A stretch of DNA of 64,000 bases. Origin: Mixophyes australis. Taxonomy: Eukaryota > Chordata > Amphibia > Anura > Limnodynastidae. Position numbers and translations under genes: made by a program. The notes under the pieces were generated by a model. It made no database searches. It was not told the origin of the DNA and was given only the letters and a program-made list of their open reading frames with translations. Within the stretch, counting starts at the first letter, position 1. Each line of letters starts with the position of its first letter. This document shows positions 35,116-47,105 of the stretch, piece after piece. The stretch lies in NCBI GenBank assembly GCA_036250195.1, contig JAVHZZ010000010.1, positions 107,932,278 through 107,996,277 of the forward strand, given 5' to 3'.

Positions 35116-35280
35116 AGCTGGGTACACACTGCAGAACATTGCTGCAGATAATACAAGTTTCAATGCGTACAGTGTGATTTGCAATCTGAACTTCAATGTC
35201 GATTGGATTCAGGTTACATTACGTGTACTTCTGTGTCTCAAATCATATGTAACAAGTGTTCCCCTTACATAATAACGTGT
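35116..35280 (+). mobile_element. Harbinger-type MITE 5' end
   Basis: AGCTGGGTACACACTGCAGAAC opens a segment whose right end is not found before the next element starts. Probably truncated or split by it. Confidence 0.5.
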
Positions 35281-35284
35281 GTTA

Positions 35285-35675
35285 AGCTGGGCACTCACCT
35301 ATGCAATTGTCGTGCATGACCTTTTGGTCAGATATTGCATTAATGTATCTGCTCCTACAATCGTGTTTTATCGTACTAAAGCACATCGCATCTGTTTGTT
35401 TCATTTTCTAAACTTCCACATTTGCCCGACATTGTTCCATTGTTGATCATGGATTTTAGGAATAGTGTACGCACTCACCGCCAACGTTGCAGGCAGATAT
35501 CTGTACAGTGTATGGAGTCATGATCTTTTTAGCAGATGGTTATGAGCGATGAAGATCACAGATCATATAGGTGTGTTCACATGAATCCGCGTGATCATCG
35601 GGACTTTCAGTCGTTGGTGAAATCGTTACATAAATCGCATCTGAAGTAAGATTACATAGGTGTATACCATTCTGT
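35285..35675 (-). mobile_element. Harbinger-type MITE, type I
   Basis: AGCTGGGCACTCACCTATGCAATTG opens it and GATTACATAGGTGTATACC closes it. Type I blocks (AAAGCACATCGCATCTG, CAGATATCTGTACAGTG, GATGGTTATGAGCGATGAAGATCACAGATC, GGGACTTTCAGTCGTTGG) run in the reverse order to the copy at 4219. Confidence 0.75.
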
Positions 35676-36360
35676 TATACATTGTGTCTATACAAATGCA
35701 TAAAACGAGGATGGACTCTGCCATTGTGAATTAGGGGAAGGGGCAGAAGTAATTAAAGCAGCCACCTTCTTTTTATTAACTCATTGCTGACCGGATTAAA
35801 TCCTGTTCAATGTCTTGTAGTCCGATGTGGATTTATGTAGTGATGACAGGTCCAGGATTGGATGTTAGTAACCTGATAGGTTCCTGTGGCTGAGGGAGAC
35901 CTATCAAAGTCCTTCCTGACTCGTTAGGATCTGGAACAGAATCAAGACAAGGCATCTGCGTTCTGCTTCCTTCTCTTTTTTTAATTAACGAAAGATAAAA
36001 AATCATGTATTCCAGAATGTTACCCAAACCACCCCCCTTTCAGCACCTCCAACATGGAAGTAATCGCAGACTAGAAGTGGTAAAAGTGCGACGAATGAGC
36101 ACTTGGGTATATATTGTTTGCGAGGGATAACTCGGTTTTACTGATGGAATTTAAGTACGGCCATATCTCCAGATAGCAATAGCTTGTTTTGTGTTATAAT
36201 AAAGTAAATTCACACAATTGTAATGACGTCAACATAGTTGTTGATTTATGGAAGTTGTGATGTGATTTAACTTTTCTATAAAAAGTATTTGAACACAAGG
36301 AAACACATTTTTGTTTGTAATTAACCTTTTAACGTGCAAACCTTGGAACATAAGGAAGAA

Positions 36361-38435
36361 ATTCTTTGATTTTCTTGTAAGGAAATTGTAACTCTTATCT
36401 ATTCTGACTCTTTAATATATTCTGAGATTGTTCGCTCCTCCCAATCTGATCTGTCCTTCAGTTTCCACTGTAGATTAGATTGGGACTTTTGGTTTGTATG
36501 TCAGTGAAGTTACAGTGGCCACAAGAGGCCAGTACAGAGTGCAAATCAGAAAAATGGAGGCAGATAGTGCGTACGATTATATGATGGGTTGCATACGTTT
36601 CAGTGATGAGCAGCACAAGTGTTTGGGGTTAAGGGGTCGATAAACAGACATAGGTTTTGTTTCTGATGTTTTGAAATTCGGTGCCTGTGACTTTGTATGA
36701 AACCGCTAATTTCAGTGCTAACCATGGAAATCGGACATAATGCTATGTGCCATTACTTTCATAGCAAGAAAATAAACAACCCAATGAAATTGCTGGGGAT
36801 ATTCATTAAAACTTCCGACACTCCTTGTGTAAAGCTGCAGCAGATTCTCAATGGACCTGTGATCCTTCCTGATTTATCCAACAACAAAAGCCCCTTCTGT
36901 AAACCTCGCTGTGAGAGTGATTGACTGCTGGGCTTAGTAAATTTGCCACGTTTATATATTTTGTTGATATTGTGGGTTCATTCTACATGACGTACAAAGA
37001 TGCCGTCTTGCTCGATAGCACTAGTATAAAATAAGATACAAATCTTACAGCTCATATGCATATTATTTACATGTTTGTGTATTCAAGACAATGAGCAGTA
37101 GAATACATCCCAGAGCACATAGACGGTGACTTAAAGGCAACCAATAATTCAGGAGGGACATATCGGTTATTAAGTTTCAAATGTGTGTTACATCGATGAC
37201 TGTGCCCCTCTGTGACAATCCATTCATCTGTCTATAGTGATTCTGTTACCTAGGAGATGGCCAATCAGCCGATCGCAATCCAAGTAATGTAAGATAGAGG
37301 ATCTCCACCCTGTTCAGCAGCTTTTTAAAGCCATCAAAGGGAGATTATTTATGTATATCTAAGTCTGTAGCTCACAGGTTTTGATAAGTGCTATTGGTTT
37401 ACTTTTTCTTTAGGATACTTTGCATATTGTGTTTTCTATAATCAGAGCTCGCCACCATTCATACATTTCCCAGAGACACTGTAACCTAACCTGTGTCACA
37501 CAGTCCTGTGCTTGTCACTGTTGCCATCTACACTCCATGTGAGTTGTATGAGGACACATCATGACCAGCTTATGACGGATGAAAGCCAGACGTACACTAT
37601 ACTGCTATGACCACGAGCCCCTCAGAAACCATCTTCCACAGATCGGCATCTCTGCCTGTCACTCACTTTCAGCAATCACACTGGTAATATAAACAGGGTC
37701 TCGGAGCTTTCTCTCCTAATGAGGATCACAGGAAGTGGTGGAATGTCGGAGTAGAACAATCTTGTGGTTTTGTCATGTGAGGAATGCGGCTGGTGGTTTG
37801 TCTCATGGCTGATCCCACGCTGTGGCACATTGGATTAGTGTTTCAGTGTCACTGATCTCCAGCTACCCCTGGTAATATTGCAGTAAGTCCCTTATGTACA
37901 CACAGACATTTAATGACAGCGCCTGGAAAACTCAAAGGCAAACACTTTGTATTTAGTCCTTGTTGTTAATCGATCATTCATAGCACCTTCTGAAAGTCGT
38001 CCTCTAGCACAGTGTACTGGTACTGAGCTTTAATACTAGATGCAATACTGAAATTGACACAGTGTGTCCACAAGTCCAAACCCTCACATTATTTTTGTGC
38101 TATCATGGTCAGAGCACGCCTAGCAGTGTTTATATAAAGCGTTAATCGCCCCGAGCTTAAACGCCTGTGTGTGCGACCTCTAAAAATGTCATTTTTGTTC
38201 TCCGAAATTTGACGACCGTTTTAGTGGTTACAGTGTATGCGGTGGAAATACACTGTAGCCACACAGGATCGACCCAATGATGGTCAGAACCTGCTGGGAT
38301 CTGTAGTTCCCCAACAGCTGCAGGACCAAACGTTGCTTGCAATTAATCTAGGCTTAGGTTCTCGCATATAGGAAATCGAATACAATTTCAGTGCCTATCT
38401 ATTGCTTTTTATTTTAGCAGCTGACAGTCGTTCTA
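36361..38435. other. Intronic sequence, no gene seen
   Basis: Unique-looking. An arm fragment of the hAT palindrome lies near 38287-38330 (CCTGCTGGGATCTGTAGTTCCCCAACAGC). Nothing else is recognised. Confidence 0.45.
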
Positions 38436-38438
38436 TTA

Positions 38439-38470
<32 letters not shown>

Positions 38471-38471
38471 C
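38436..38471. repeat. (ATT)n microsatellite, LINE 3' tail
   Basis: About ten ATT units directly at the 3' end of the minus-strand LINE. It is therefore likely that element's terminal repeat rather than an independent microsatellite. Confidence 0.9.
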
Positions 38472-39190
38472 ATTTATTTGTTAGGCGCCACAAGGTATCC
38501 GCAGCGCCGCACACAGTACTAACAGTAGACTATACAGGGTGAAACCATACAGAACAATGAACATAAAGTACCAGTACTTCAGAAACTCCGGCCAGTCATA
38601 TGCAGTAAAGACGGAGCGGAAGAACGGGTATGGAGACAGGAGGGGAGGGGGCCCTGCTCATACGAGCTTACATCCTAAGGGAGGGTAAACAGACCAGGCA
38701 CAAGAGGAGCCAGTTGAGGCAAGAGGAGAGAAGGGAGGACGAGCAAAAGGGAGGAGATGGGGGTTAAGTACATGGTTGGTAGGCTTTGAGGAAGAGGTGA
38801 GTTTTGAGTAGGAGAGAGACGTATGGAACGAGGGAGGTCGTTCCAGAGAAGGGGGGCTGCACGGGAAAAGTCTTGGATTCTGGAGTGGGAAGAGGTGATA
38901 AGAGTTGAGGAGAGGCGTTGATCGTTGGCCGAGCGCAGGGAGCGGGCAGGAGTGTGTATGGAGAGGAGGTTAGAGATATAAGGGGCAGTAGAGTTGGAGA
39001 GAGCCTTGTAAGTGGTGGTGAGGAGTTTGAAAAGGATTCTGTAGGGGAAGAGGAGCCAGTGTAAGGCAAGGCAGAGAGGGAGCGGCGTGAGAGGAAGATG
39101 AATCTTGCAGCCGCATTGAGTATAGAGCGGAGGGGGGAGAGACGGGAGTGTTCTATAAAACCATTTATAGGTCACTTTAGAAACATCCAT
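38436..39190 (-). mobile_element. L2/CR1-type LINE 3' end with reverse transcriptase C-terminus
   Basis: On the minus strand a 171-codon open frame (39190 to 38675) reads LALHWLLFPYRILFKLLTTTYKALS, then APYISNLLSIHTPARSLRS and APLLWNDLPRSIR. This is the conserved C-terminal region of L2/CR1/Rex-type ORF2, after the polymerase domain. Near the end a frameshift is evident, because the expected ending (KTHLFLKAYQPCT, then stop) appears in the next frame near 38764. It is followed by the 3' tail GCGCTGCGGATACC-TTGTGGCGCCTAACAAATAAATG and (ATA)n. The element is 5'-truncated, as usual for LINEs. Confidence 0.85.
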
Positions 39191-41628
39191 CCAGTTTAAG
39201 ACGTTAAGGTGTCAGATTAGTCTACCTGCAATTTCTAGATGCATCAATGTTTTAGTTTTTATATTATTCGCAGACATAATCAATAACTCAAATGTTAATT
39301 CCTCAACAGTAAAATTGAATCATTAGTAGATTTCAGTAGAACAGCGCTTCCTAGTGGCCAAATTGTCGTGATAAATTGTTAGAAATGTTCCAAGCAATAT
39401 CGGTGCATATCATTAATGGGAGTACCCTTATTTAGTCAGGAAAGTTTATATCTTCCCTTTGTTACAGATTCTAAAATCTTTCATAGACTTTAAAAAACAC
39501 AATGTACAAAGTTTAGGTGTAAAACATATTAACAATATATTACCAACTCCCCACTTCTTTAAGACAGTGTCTCTATCGATTTGATATAGGATAAGAAGCT
39601 GAAATTTAAGTCTGTTAAACCTGCTCTGACCATATTCTGGTGTATGAACTTTGCAAAACTCACAGTGCCTTTCCACAGAGCAAGTCTGCAAGCTTGTCAC
39701 TCCACCTCTGCTGACTCAATAGAGAAGCACCTCCCACCTAACATACAGACAGGCTGCAGGGAAGTGATAGAGCATGGTGGATGTATATAATTAAGCTTAA
39801 ACACTCCGTTTACGGCACCCTGAAATAAATAGAGAGAAACTCCTGTTTTTGGTGAAAGCTAAAACACCCAAATCTTTAGGTAGGTGCAAAAATGAACAAT
39901 ACAGGAGTCAAAGAAAAAAAATCTCACAAACACCCGATTTCAAATAAGGTCTTGGATTTCTACTTTTACCCTCAAACAATTTTTTTAACCGTAAATAACT
40001 TGATGCAGTAATGTTGTTTCATGTAAACCGTTACTATAGACCATTTTATGAACTTAGTCTTTTAGTCGACTTATCAGATGCGAGTGAATTAGGTTTGGAA
40101 TTATTTTTGTTTTTAATTACTTGTTATATTGTGTTTCTATAACTAATTGACTTACTCCTTGTGGAAAGTTCTCATCTGTTCCAGAAATGGGTATCTACAG
40201 CTCTAAAAAATCAAGAAAATGCACATCTGTTAGTTGGAATTTGACGTGGATCGTCTCCAAACTGAGCGCAAGCTGACGTATAAGCAGTTGTGGCGACAGG
40301 GATTTGATGTGTTGTAACACGAAAAGCGAATGTACATGTTCATCATCTTCTAATTTTAAAACATTTGTTAATTTTTTCATATTTGTCCGGGCTTCCAGTT
40401 GTTATCGTGTTAGGAGTCCTTTAATCACTTGCCACTCAGAAATGAATGCTGTTATTTCCTCCGCCTTGTACTGTTCCATATATGCATCTATAGCATTAAT
40501 GTGTTTTTGTGATGATAGATTGATATGGACCTGCACACTGGGGCTTAAACCAGACCTCGCCTATAGGGGGCAGCGTTTGACAGTTTCATGTGACGTGCTG
40601 CAAACCTAGTTCTTTTATGTCCCGTTTTTTCCTCTGCGTCTGCAAACTTGCAATGCTGCATTTGCGTTGCCCTGCACTTAATAAGGTCCTGTAGTAGTAG
40701 AACAATAAACATTAAGCTGCTGAAGGATAATGGGAAGGTTGCTCATCGATAAGTAGCGTTCTCATTAGTAGACTGTCTATGTGCCACCATCCTTGATAGG
40801 TGAAGTCCGTGAGGTTAGTTTATAGGAAGGGTATACTGTGGGCTAATCTTCTAAATCTAGAACATAAGGATTACGATCATCAGGTTAATGCGCATACTTA
40901 AAGCGATACAAGTACTTGTTAAAATTCTGGACTGGCAAATTCCGAAATCCTACTTTTACAAGGATGAGGATTGGATAACCTGCGTTCTGCATTGTCTGAT
41001 GCCTCTCAGTCAGCACATGGCGATGGTTACTGGTTATAACTACCTTGCATTGTACATTTTGTCCAAAGTACACGTGGCCTACGCACGTGCGGAGGGCTGT
41101 CACTCGCACCATCATCCGGGGCTTATTACTTTGTCCGTATGCAAGCTCGTGAGTCATGAAATCGTAAAATGACATTTAAAGGAATGTGTAAGCTTAAAAA
41201 ACAGTCTGTGGGCATTCCTGTGTTGTAAACATCCAAAGAAATGTCACTGACAAACAAACAAAGAAATCTGTGATATAAATAAGAGTCCTTTGACTGGAGG
41301 CGAGTTTGGGGGGATTGGGCCTGGTGCGGATTATCTGTGTTTAATGCTTGCAGGAGGTATCGTCACATTGGAGAGGGGAAGGTCACGGAAAGATAGTAAC
41401 TAGGTTGAAGTATTTTGTAAGGAAAGACTTTTAATACAGAACTCGCAGGACTGAAATGCTTGTTGCTCTACATGAATGAGCTGTATTTACCATACACAAA
41501 TATATGGGAAATCTTTGTGTGCTTTTCATGCATGTATATATATCAGCAGGCAGACTGATGATTGTGATATAGCTCTGACGGACTCTGCATCCCGAAGAAG
41601 CGAAGATAAATCTTACTATGGTCTACAT
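39191..41628. other. Intronic sequence, no gene seen
   Basis: Unique-looking. Open frames of about 95-101 residues at 40304-40609 and 40885-41175 overlap on both strands and resemble nothing known. Nothing is recognised. Confidence 0.45.
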
Positions 41629-41775
41629 CAGTGTTGGCTAACCTGTGACACTCCAGGTGTTGTGAAACTACAAGCCCCAGCATGCTTTGCCAATATATAG
41701 CAGCTTATTGCTAGAACGGTATGCTGGGACTTGTAGTTTCACAACACCTGGAGTGTCACAGGTTAGCCAACACTG
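41629..41775. mobile_element. hAT-type palindromic MITE, 147 bp, perfect target duplication
   Basis: The inverted ends CAGTGTTGGCTAACCTGTGAC and GTCACAGGTTAGCCAACACTG match perfectly; the arms extend past CCAGGTGTTGTGAAACTACAAG to about 55 bp. The 8-bp direct repeat GTCTACAT lies at 41621-41628 and 41776-41783. It is probably the youngest copy in the window. Confidence 0.96.
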
Positions 41776-41845
41776 GTCTACATCCATGGCTGATAGCAAA
41801 GAGATTTTTTTTTTAAAGAAAACAAAGTATTTAGCAAAAGTTGCA

Positions 41846-41861
41846 GGGGGGGGGGGGGGGG
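41846..41861. repeat. Poly-G tract of 16
   Basis: Sixteen consecutive G residues. Confidence 0.9.
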
Positions 41862-42198
41862 CGTAAACAAGCCAATAAAGTAGAAATTTCAAGATTGCAA
41901 ATCCAGCCTTTTCATACATTACCTCTTAAAGTGCACCTACCACCTGCACCCCGGAGGCGGACATTTCCATGGCTTGCGTTAACATTCACGGCAATGCAGC
42001 CTATCTGTAAAGTAGGAACTGGTGACAGCATTGAGACATTAATGCTTTGTGGAAAATTGAAAAAGTATTAAAATCAGTTTATAAATGGTAAAGAATTTTT
42101 ATTGAAAGGATAATTGTACCCAAAATGTTAAAATTCAGTGTTGTGCTTGTGATTACCTGCAGTGTTGCGTTGTACCCGATTCAGTTGGTCCTCAGATG
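41862..42198. other. Intronic sequence, no gene seen
   Basis: Nothing is recognised. Confidence 0.4.
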
Positions 42199-42219
42199 CC
42201 CCCCTCCCCCCCCCCCCCC
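42199..42219. repeat. Poly-C tract with one T
   Basis: Six C, one T, then fourteen C. Confidence 0.85.
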
Positions 42220-42259
42220 TCCTTACCAGTCTACTGTGGCATGTAGGACTGTCTGTCTA

Positions 42260-42558
42260 GGGCAGCACGGTGGCGAAGTGGTTAGCGCTTCTGCCTCACA
42301 GCGCTGGGGTCATGAGTTCAATTCCCGACCATGGCCTTATCTGTGTGGAGTTTGTATGTTCTCCCCGTGTTTGCGTGGTTTTCCTCCGTTAATTGGCTGC
42401 TATCAAAAAAAAAAAAAATTGACCCTAGTTTCTCTCTCTATGTATGTCTGTATGTTAGGGAATTTAGACTGTAAGCTCCAATGGGGCAGGGACTGATGTG
42501 AGTGAGTTCTCTGTACAGCGCTGCGGAATCAGTGGTGCTATATAAATAAATGATGATG
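42260..42558 (+). repeat. tRNA-headed SINE copy 6, full 3' end
   Basis: GGGCAGCACGGTGGCGAAGTGGTTAGCGC (A-box-like), GAGTTCAATTCCC (B-box-like), the body with a short internal deletion after GGTTTTCCTCCG, and the tail CAGCGCTGCGGAATCAGTGGTGCTATATAAATAAATG(ATG). A 13-A run replaces the usual spacer before TTGACCC. Confidence 0.9.
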
Positions 42559-44569
42559 TGAAGCAGGATTGGAGACATTAATTGGACCCAGATTTAATTT
42601 AGATGCATTCGGATAAGTAACACTGACCTTCCATTTGTATGTGATAATCCTGCGGAATAACAGACTTGTTCTGGCCCTGATCCTGCATGTAGATTATTCT
42701 TATATCACATTATTGCACCTTCCTGTGTTATAAACATGAACGGAGTAAGATATCCTTGGTTTTCTTGATTTGTAGTACAAATTTTTGACCAGAAAATTAA
42801 ATGCAGACCCGGTAACCTGATACTTATCCGTCAACGTCTGAAAAACGACATAAAAAAATAGGATGGTTTATATTGGGCTTATTCTTTCATTGTGTTCTAA
42901 AATTATAGAATTCAAAATGAAGCTTTCATGCGTTACTCACACTACCAACATATTACATTATTAAAATTGCAGTGCATGGGAACAGGTTTTCACTTGCGTT
43001 AGTTTTCATGCATTTTATCCGTTTTCCCAGCATGCACGTGTGAACGAACCATTAGTTTTGTTTGAGCTTATCAAGTATTTTGCAACTGTTCAAAATGTGA
43101 CCACAAGGGGCACTGTTCTGTTGAAATTTATGAGCATCATTGTGGCCAAATGCAATGAGCCTTCTGGCTTCCCATGTATACTGCCAGTATCGGCTTGTGA
43201 ATGTGGATTCAGAGGCTGGAATATTATGCAATCTGTAATATAAGCAGCGATTCCAGTCCTGAGACAGCCTTGTGAGGCTCAGTCTAAATTTCATATTTTT
43301 TTTTATTTTTTTGTTTTGTATTGGAAATTTAAACTCCCCTGGAATGTCCCATGTTAATGTCAGGGTAGACAGAACAGACTTGAGAAGTATGATCCATTGG
43401 TATTTAATGAAGGTTACTGACCTTTCTGAGTCCAGACACCAGGAATGGCCTCCAGTATGTACCGTTTAGGATTATAAGTTACATTCCAGAGACCTCTGCC
43501 ATCTGTACGTCAGTAATATTGTTACAAGCCCCCCCACGTTAGACTCTTCCGTAGCACATTCATCAATAATTATGTTTCCATTCTGCTAAACTCTCCCTTC
43601 ATATCTAAAGACTCCTAATAAATATTGTCACCTACAATTTTCCTTCCTCTTCCTGCAACTGTAAGGCAGATATATGGGGGTTTGGTGGCCCTTCTACCAG
43701 GCAGGGAATTAATGCTGTAAACCCTAACACCACCCACTTGTTAGTAAACATGAGCTACACAAGGAATACAATCACTTTATTTCAATAGTTTGGTTTAAAT
43801 GGTTATAGCTGCTGATTTCCAATTCCCATTACTGGTTCCCTGCAGAATCTCATCTGACAAGAGCAGGATTTGTACGAACCGACTTGAATTGTTACTTATA
43901 GGAGCAGTGAGAGCTAAATCAGATTTTATTGTCAATTGATGTGATAAATCGTTATGGAAAAAGTGTTATATTGTCATCAAAACTTCTTTGTGCCGAAACC
44001 AAAGTGTTTTCTAAACAGATATATGAAGCTTTCAGATGAATAATAAACTAAAAGCAAAACATATTCGTAAATACAGTCAGTAGAAATGAAGGCATGTCTA
44101 AGCAAGACGAGTGATTTATTAATGTCTACAACACTTTGTGTGTATTATGCCCTATGCACTATATAACCAAGTGTGTGCTTTCTGTAACATTGTGTCTGGG
44201 ATTATGTTCCTGCAGAATCGCGGCAGATAAAGGTGAGCTAGAGGCTGGCAGCACCTTGTCTAATAACCGTTCTTCAAGGTCTTATGTGGAATGTGGTTAC
44301 AGGTGGAACCAGCCAGAGATGTCTGAGCTATAAACATTATGACAAAGATAGAAATCGAACGTCTTTATGTGATGCTCTGTACGAGTTTGGCTTCTGCTCC
44401 TTAAACCAGCAGATCCGGTAAATTAGAACAAGTGTCTACTGGTTACTCTCAGAGTTCTGGAGTCTTCTTAACTGAATGAGAGACACGGAGGGTCGGATTG
44501 GTCAGCACTGTACGTATCTTGGCACATTGCTTCAAACATAAAAGCAACAGTACTATAGATCGTACTTGC
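42559..44569. other. Intronic sequence, no gene seen
   Basis: Unique-looking. Nothing is recognised. Confidence 0.5.
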
Positions 44570-45168
44570 CAACATTTCCACATTGGCTTCAGGGAGATCC
44601 CGAAGGAGGAGGTCATGCGGGGGCGGGGCTTGACAAATCGCATCATTTTGGCACCACCCCCTAAACAATTGTCACAATTTTGGACAATTACAACAGGAGG
44701 TGGGGCTAAGAGGACACAATATTTGTATAATTAAGCCCCGCCACTTATCGATTGTGGGGCGAGAACCGGGAGGCTGTCGTGCTCTCACAGGAGCCCCTCC
44801 CAGAAATGCGGGAGTCTCCCGGACATTCCTGGAGAGTAGGCAACTATGTGTTAAAGAAAAGCAGCTAATGAATCTCTAGAGACTGAAGTGTCTCTTACGT
44901 TTCTGTCTCCATTACTGAAGTCATGTTGTCTAACCTGTCAGTCTTTGATTAAATCTTGGTCTCCATGAAAATGGCCACCTCCATGGGCATCAATGCATGG
45001 ACATAGGACACAATTTCTGAACTGTGTCATCATGCCACAGATGACGAAGCCAACCACGTCTTGTACTGGCTCAGTATCAGGGAGAATGCCAGACTCTTCA
45101 GGGAGTGCGGGAGATCACCCCTATATCAGGGAGTCTCCTGGACATTCAGGGAGAGGTGACAAGTATGG
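44570..45168. repeat. Composite interspersed repeat, copy B
   Basis: Starts TACTTGCCAACATTTCC and ends GACATTCAGGGAGAGGTGACAAGTATGG, an inverted pair. From about 44790 it carries the modules of copy A at 28730-29155 in the same order. It also has an extra left part with GGGGCGGGGCTTGACAAATCGC and AAGCCCCGCC that copy A lacks, so this is the more complete copy. Confidence 0.75.
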
Positions 45169-46959
45169 TGTAGATCCATCACATTATTTCTAAGGTGCTT
45201 TAGCACATTTTTTACCACTTTTTTTATCGCAACCGCCCCCGTTTGCGCTGCCTGCCTGGGTGCAGGCTGCATGGGGGAATTTTTACAATATCCTGGGCAC
45301 TAGGTTGGGCTAATTATTACACGTCTTGTTTGGGGAACAAAAGCAACGATCGCAGGCTTTCAATTTAGAAAAACAAAAACAAAAAACAGTACTACTTCAA
45401 ATATTCCAAATCCATCACCAGTTGTCCTTCTGTCTGACATTATTTTGGAAAGGTCCCTCTGATACAATGCTGAATTCATAGAGGCAACCAAGAGGCGTTG
45501 GTTTGTCCCTGTGATCTAAATACAGTGTTATCAGGTATCTAAATCCTGTGAAAATATTCTTATACAAGTTCCCCTGCACCTATACACAGTAAGCAGCCAT
45601 TATTTTGGAGTTATGTGCAGGTTAATAGTAAATTGATGGATACATTCTGAAATCTATCTTCAGCCCACAGAATGGGTCTCGTTGTGTTTATACACGCAAA
45701 AACGGCAACTACTGTAATGAAAACGTTTCTCATTTTTGCTCGCACTTGTACGTGGAAGCGTCATCCCGCGTCCTATGCGACTTATTGGATCTGCCACATC
45801 ATTCACGTCGTTCACGTCTTTAACCTCTAATTGCGCAGTACTGCGGCAATAAACACGATGGAGTACTTGTTATCGGGGCATCATCATCCACAGTTAAAGG
45901 GCCGTATGTCAACTGGAACTACAACAGATCTCTACACTTGAAGCTCATTAATTCTTCCTTAAACATATGGATTTTTGCTTTAAAATAGCTGGAAATCCAA
46001 AGTTTGCTTACACTTATTACATAAAATACGATTGTTCTGTTGGTCATCCTGCTGTAACTCTGTAGTTGTTTGGATGGATGGATGGATGTTGCTGTCTTAT
46101 AGACCGAGTGAGGAATTTGTGTGTCACACAGGGCAGTAAAGGAATCTGTTGGGTTGTATTTGGCAGTGGAGCTGTGTAATGATTTCTATATCGGCTGCTG
46201 CAAAATCCCAGATTTCCTGTCCTGCTTTTTGTCTGTTTAAGACACTGGCATCCTTTGTAAATCTTCAGGGAAGAAAAACTAACGTTCTCATTGTACAACA
46301 AAATAAAACCACAGGCCAAGCTTTTCTTTTTAATGATAAACAACATTTTTGCTGCATTTCTCTCCAGTCTGATTGTCTGTATGTATAAGATATATGCACA
46401 GTAAATGTTGCCACCTGGAATACATTGGATTAGTGCTATGATGGTCTCATTTCATTGATTCCCTGACATTCCTGGAATTGAAACCCAATTTGTGCATCTC
46501 GCTAATCTAAATCGACGACTTATTCTTGGATGTAAATGTAAGAGTTTGCTGAATCGTTATCATAATGTGACTTTCTAGGAATGAATCTGTTTTTGGTTTT
46601 TTTAGTTGCTGTAATGCAATTAGTAGCACTTCTGCAATTCAGAATATGCCAATAATTGCTATTTTTATTATTTATTCATTAAGTGGTGATCCCCTATCTT
46701 CCATCATACATACATAGACTTATTAAGGCCTATTAGGGTAAGTTATGTCCATATAGTTTCATCCTTCATTGTTAATTCTTCCTCAGTCTCTCGTCACTCC
46801 AACCGTATCGCTCCACCAGTAGCAGTGCAGAAACGTCAGTCACCAATGGCTGCTTTGTGATTGGTGGCTTATAAAGCCGCTGCCTTTCAGTAGCCACACC
46901 CATATTTCCCACCTCCAGCTACAATTGTTATTCCGCTATCTTATGTATCCTGCATTCTA
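45169..46959. other. Intronic sequence, no gene seen
   Basis: Unique-looking. A small (GATG)n run near 46073-46090 and overlapping 79- and 100-residue open frames on opposite strands at 46044-46388 with no family resemblance. Nothing is recognised. Confidence 0.45.
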
Positions 46960-47105
46960 CAGAACGCTTAGATTGTCAGCTCATTAGGACAGGGCATCCT
47001 TACGTTCTGTTTCATTGTTATGTGTTATGTTATATATCTCATGATTCCCTCAATGTACAGAGCCACGCAATATGTACTTAATAATAAAGAACAGGAATAA
47101 TACTG
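46960..47105 (+). repeat. LINE 3'-UTR-like fragment
   Basis: CTTAGATTGTCAGCTCATTAGGACAGGGC, later TGTACAGAGCCACGCAATATGTAC and TAATAATAAAG. The order matches frog L2/CR1-type 3' ends (AGATTGTAAGCTC...CAGCGC..CG.AATA), heavily mutated. Confidence 0.5.

Larger units (their letters stand above)
34760..36360. repeat. Local duplication, copy B (with inserted MITEs)
   Basis: Second copy of the segment at 32960-34015. It is longer because MITE sequence was inserted at about 35116-35670. Homology resumes after the insert at ATTGCTGACCGGATTAAATCCTGTTCAATG and continues to ACGTGCAAACCTTGGAACATAAGG near 36350. Confidence 0.7.

Noticed and set aside
44205..44245. A mini-exon between TTCCTGCAG and GTGAGC near 44.2 kb
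   Set aside because: The 15-20 bp between these sites has no SBF2 counterpart; the sites are expected by chance.
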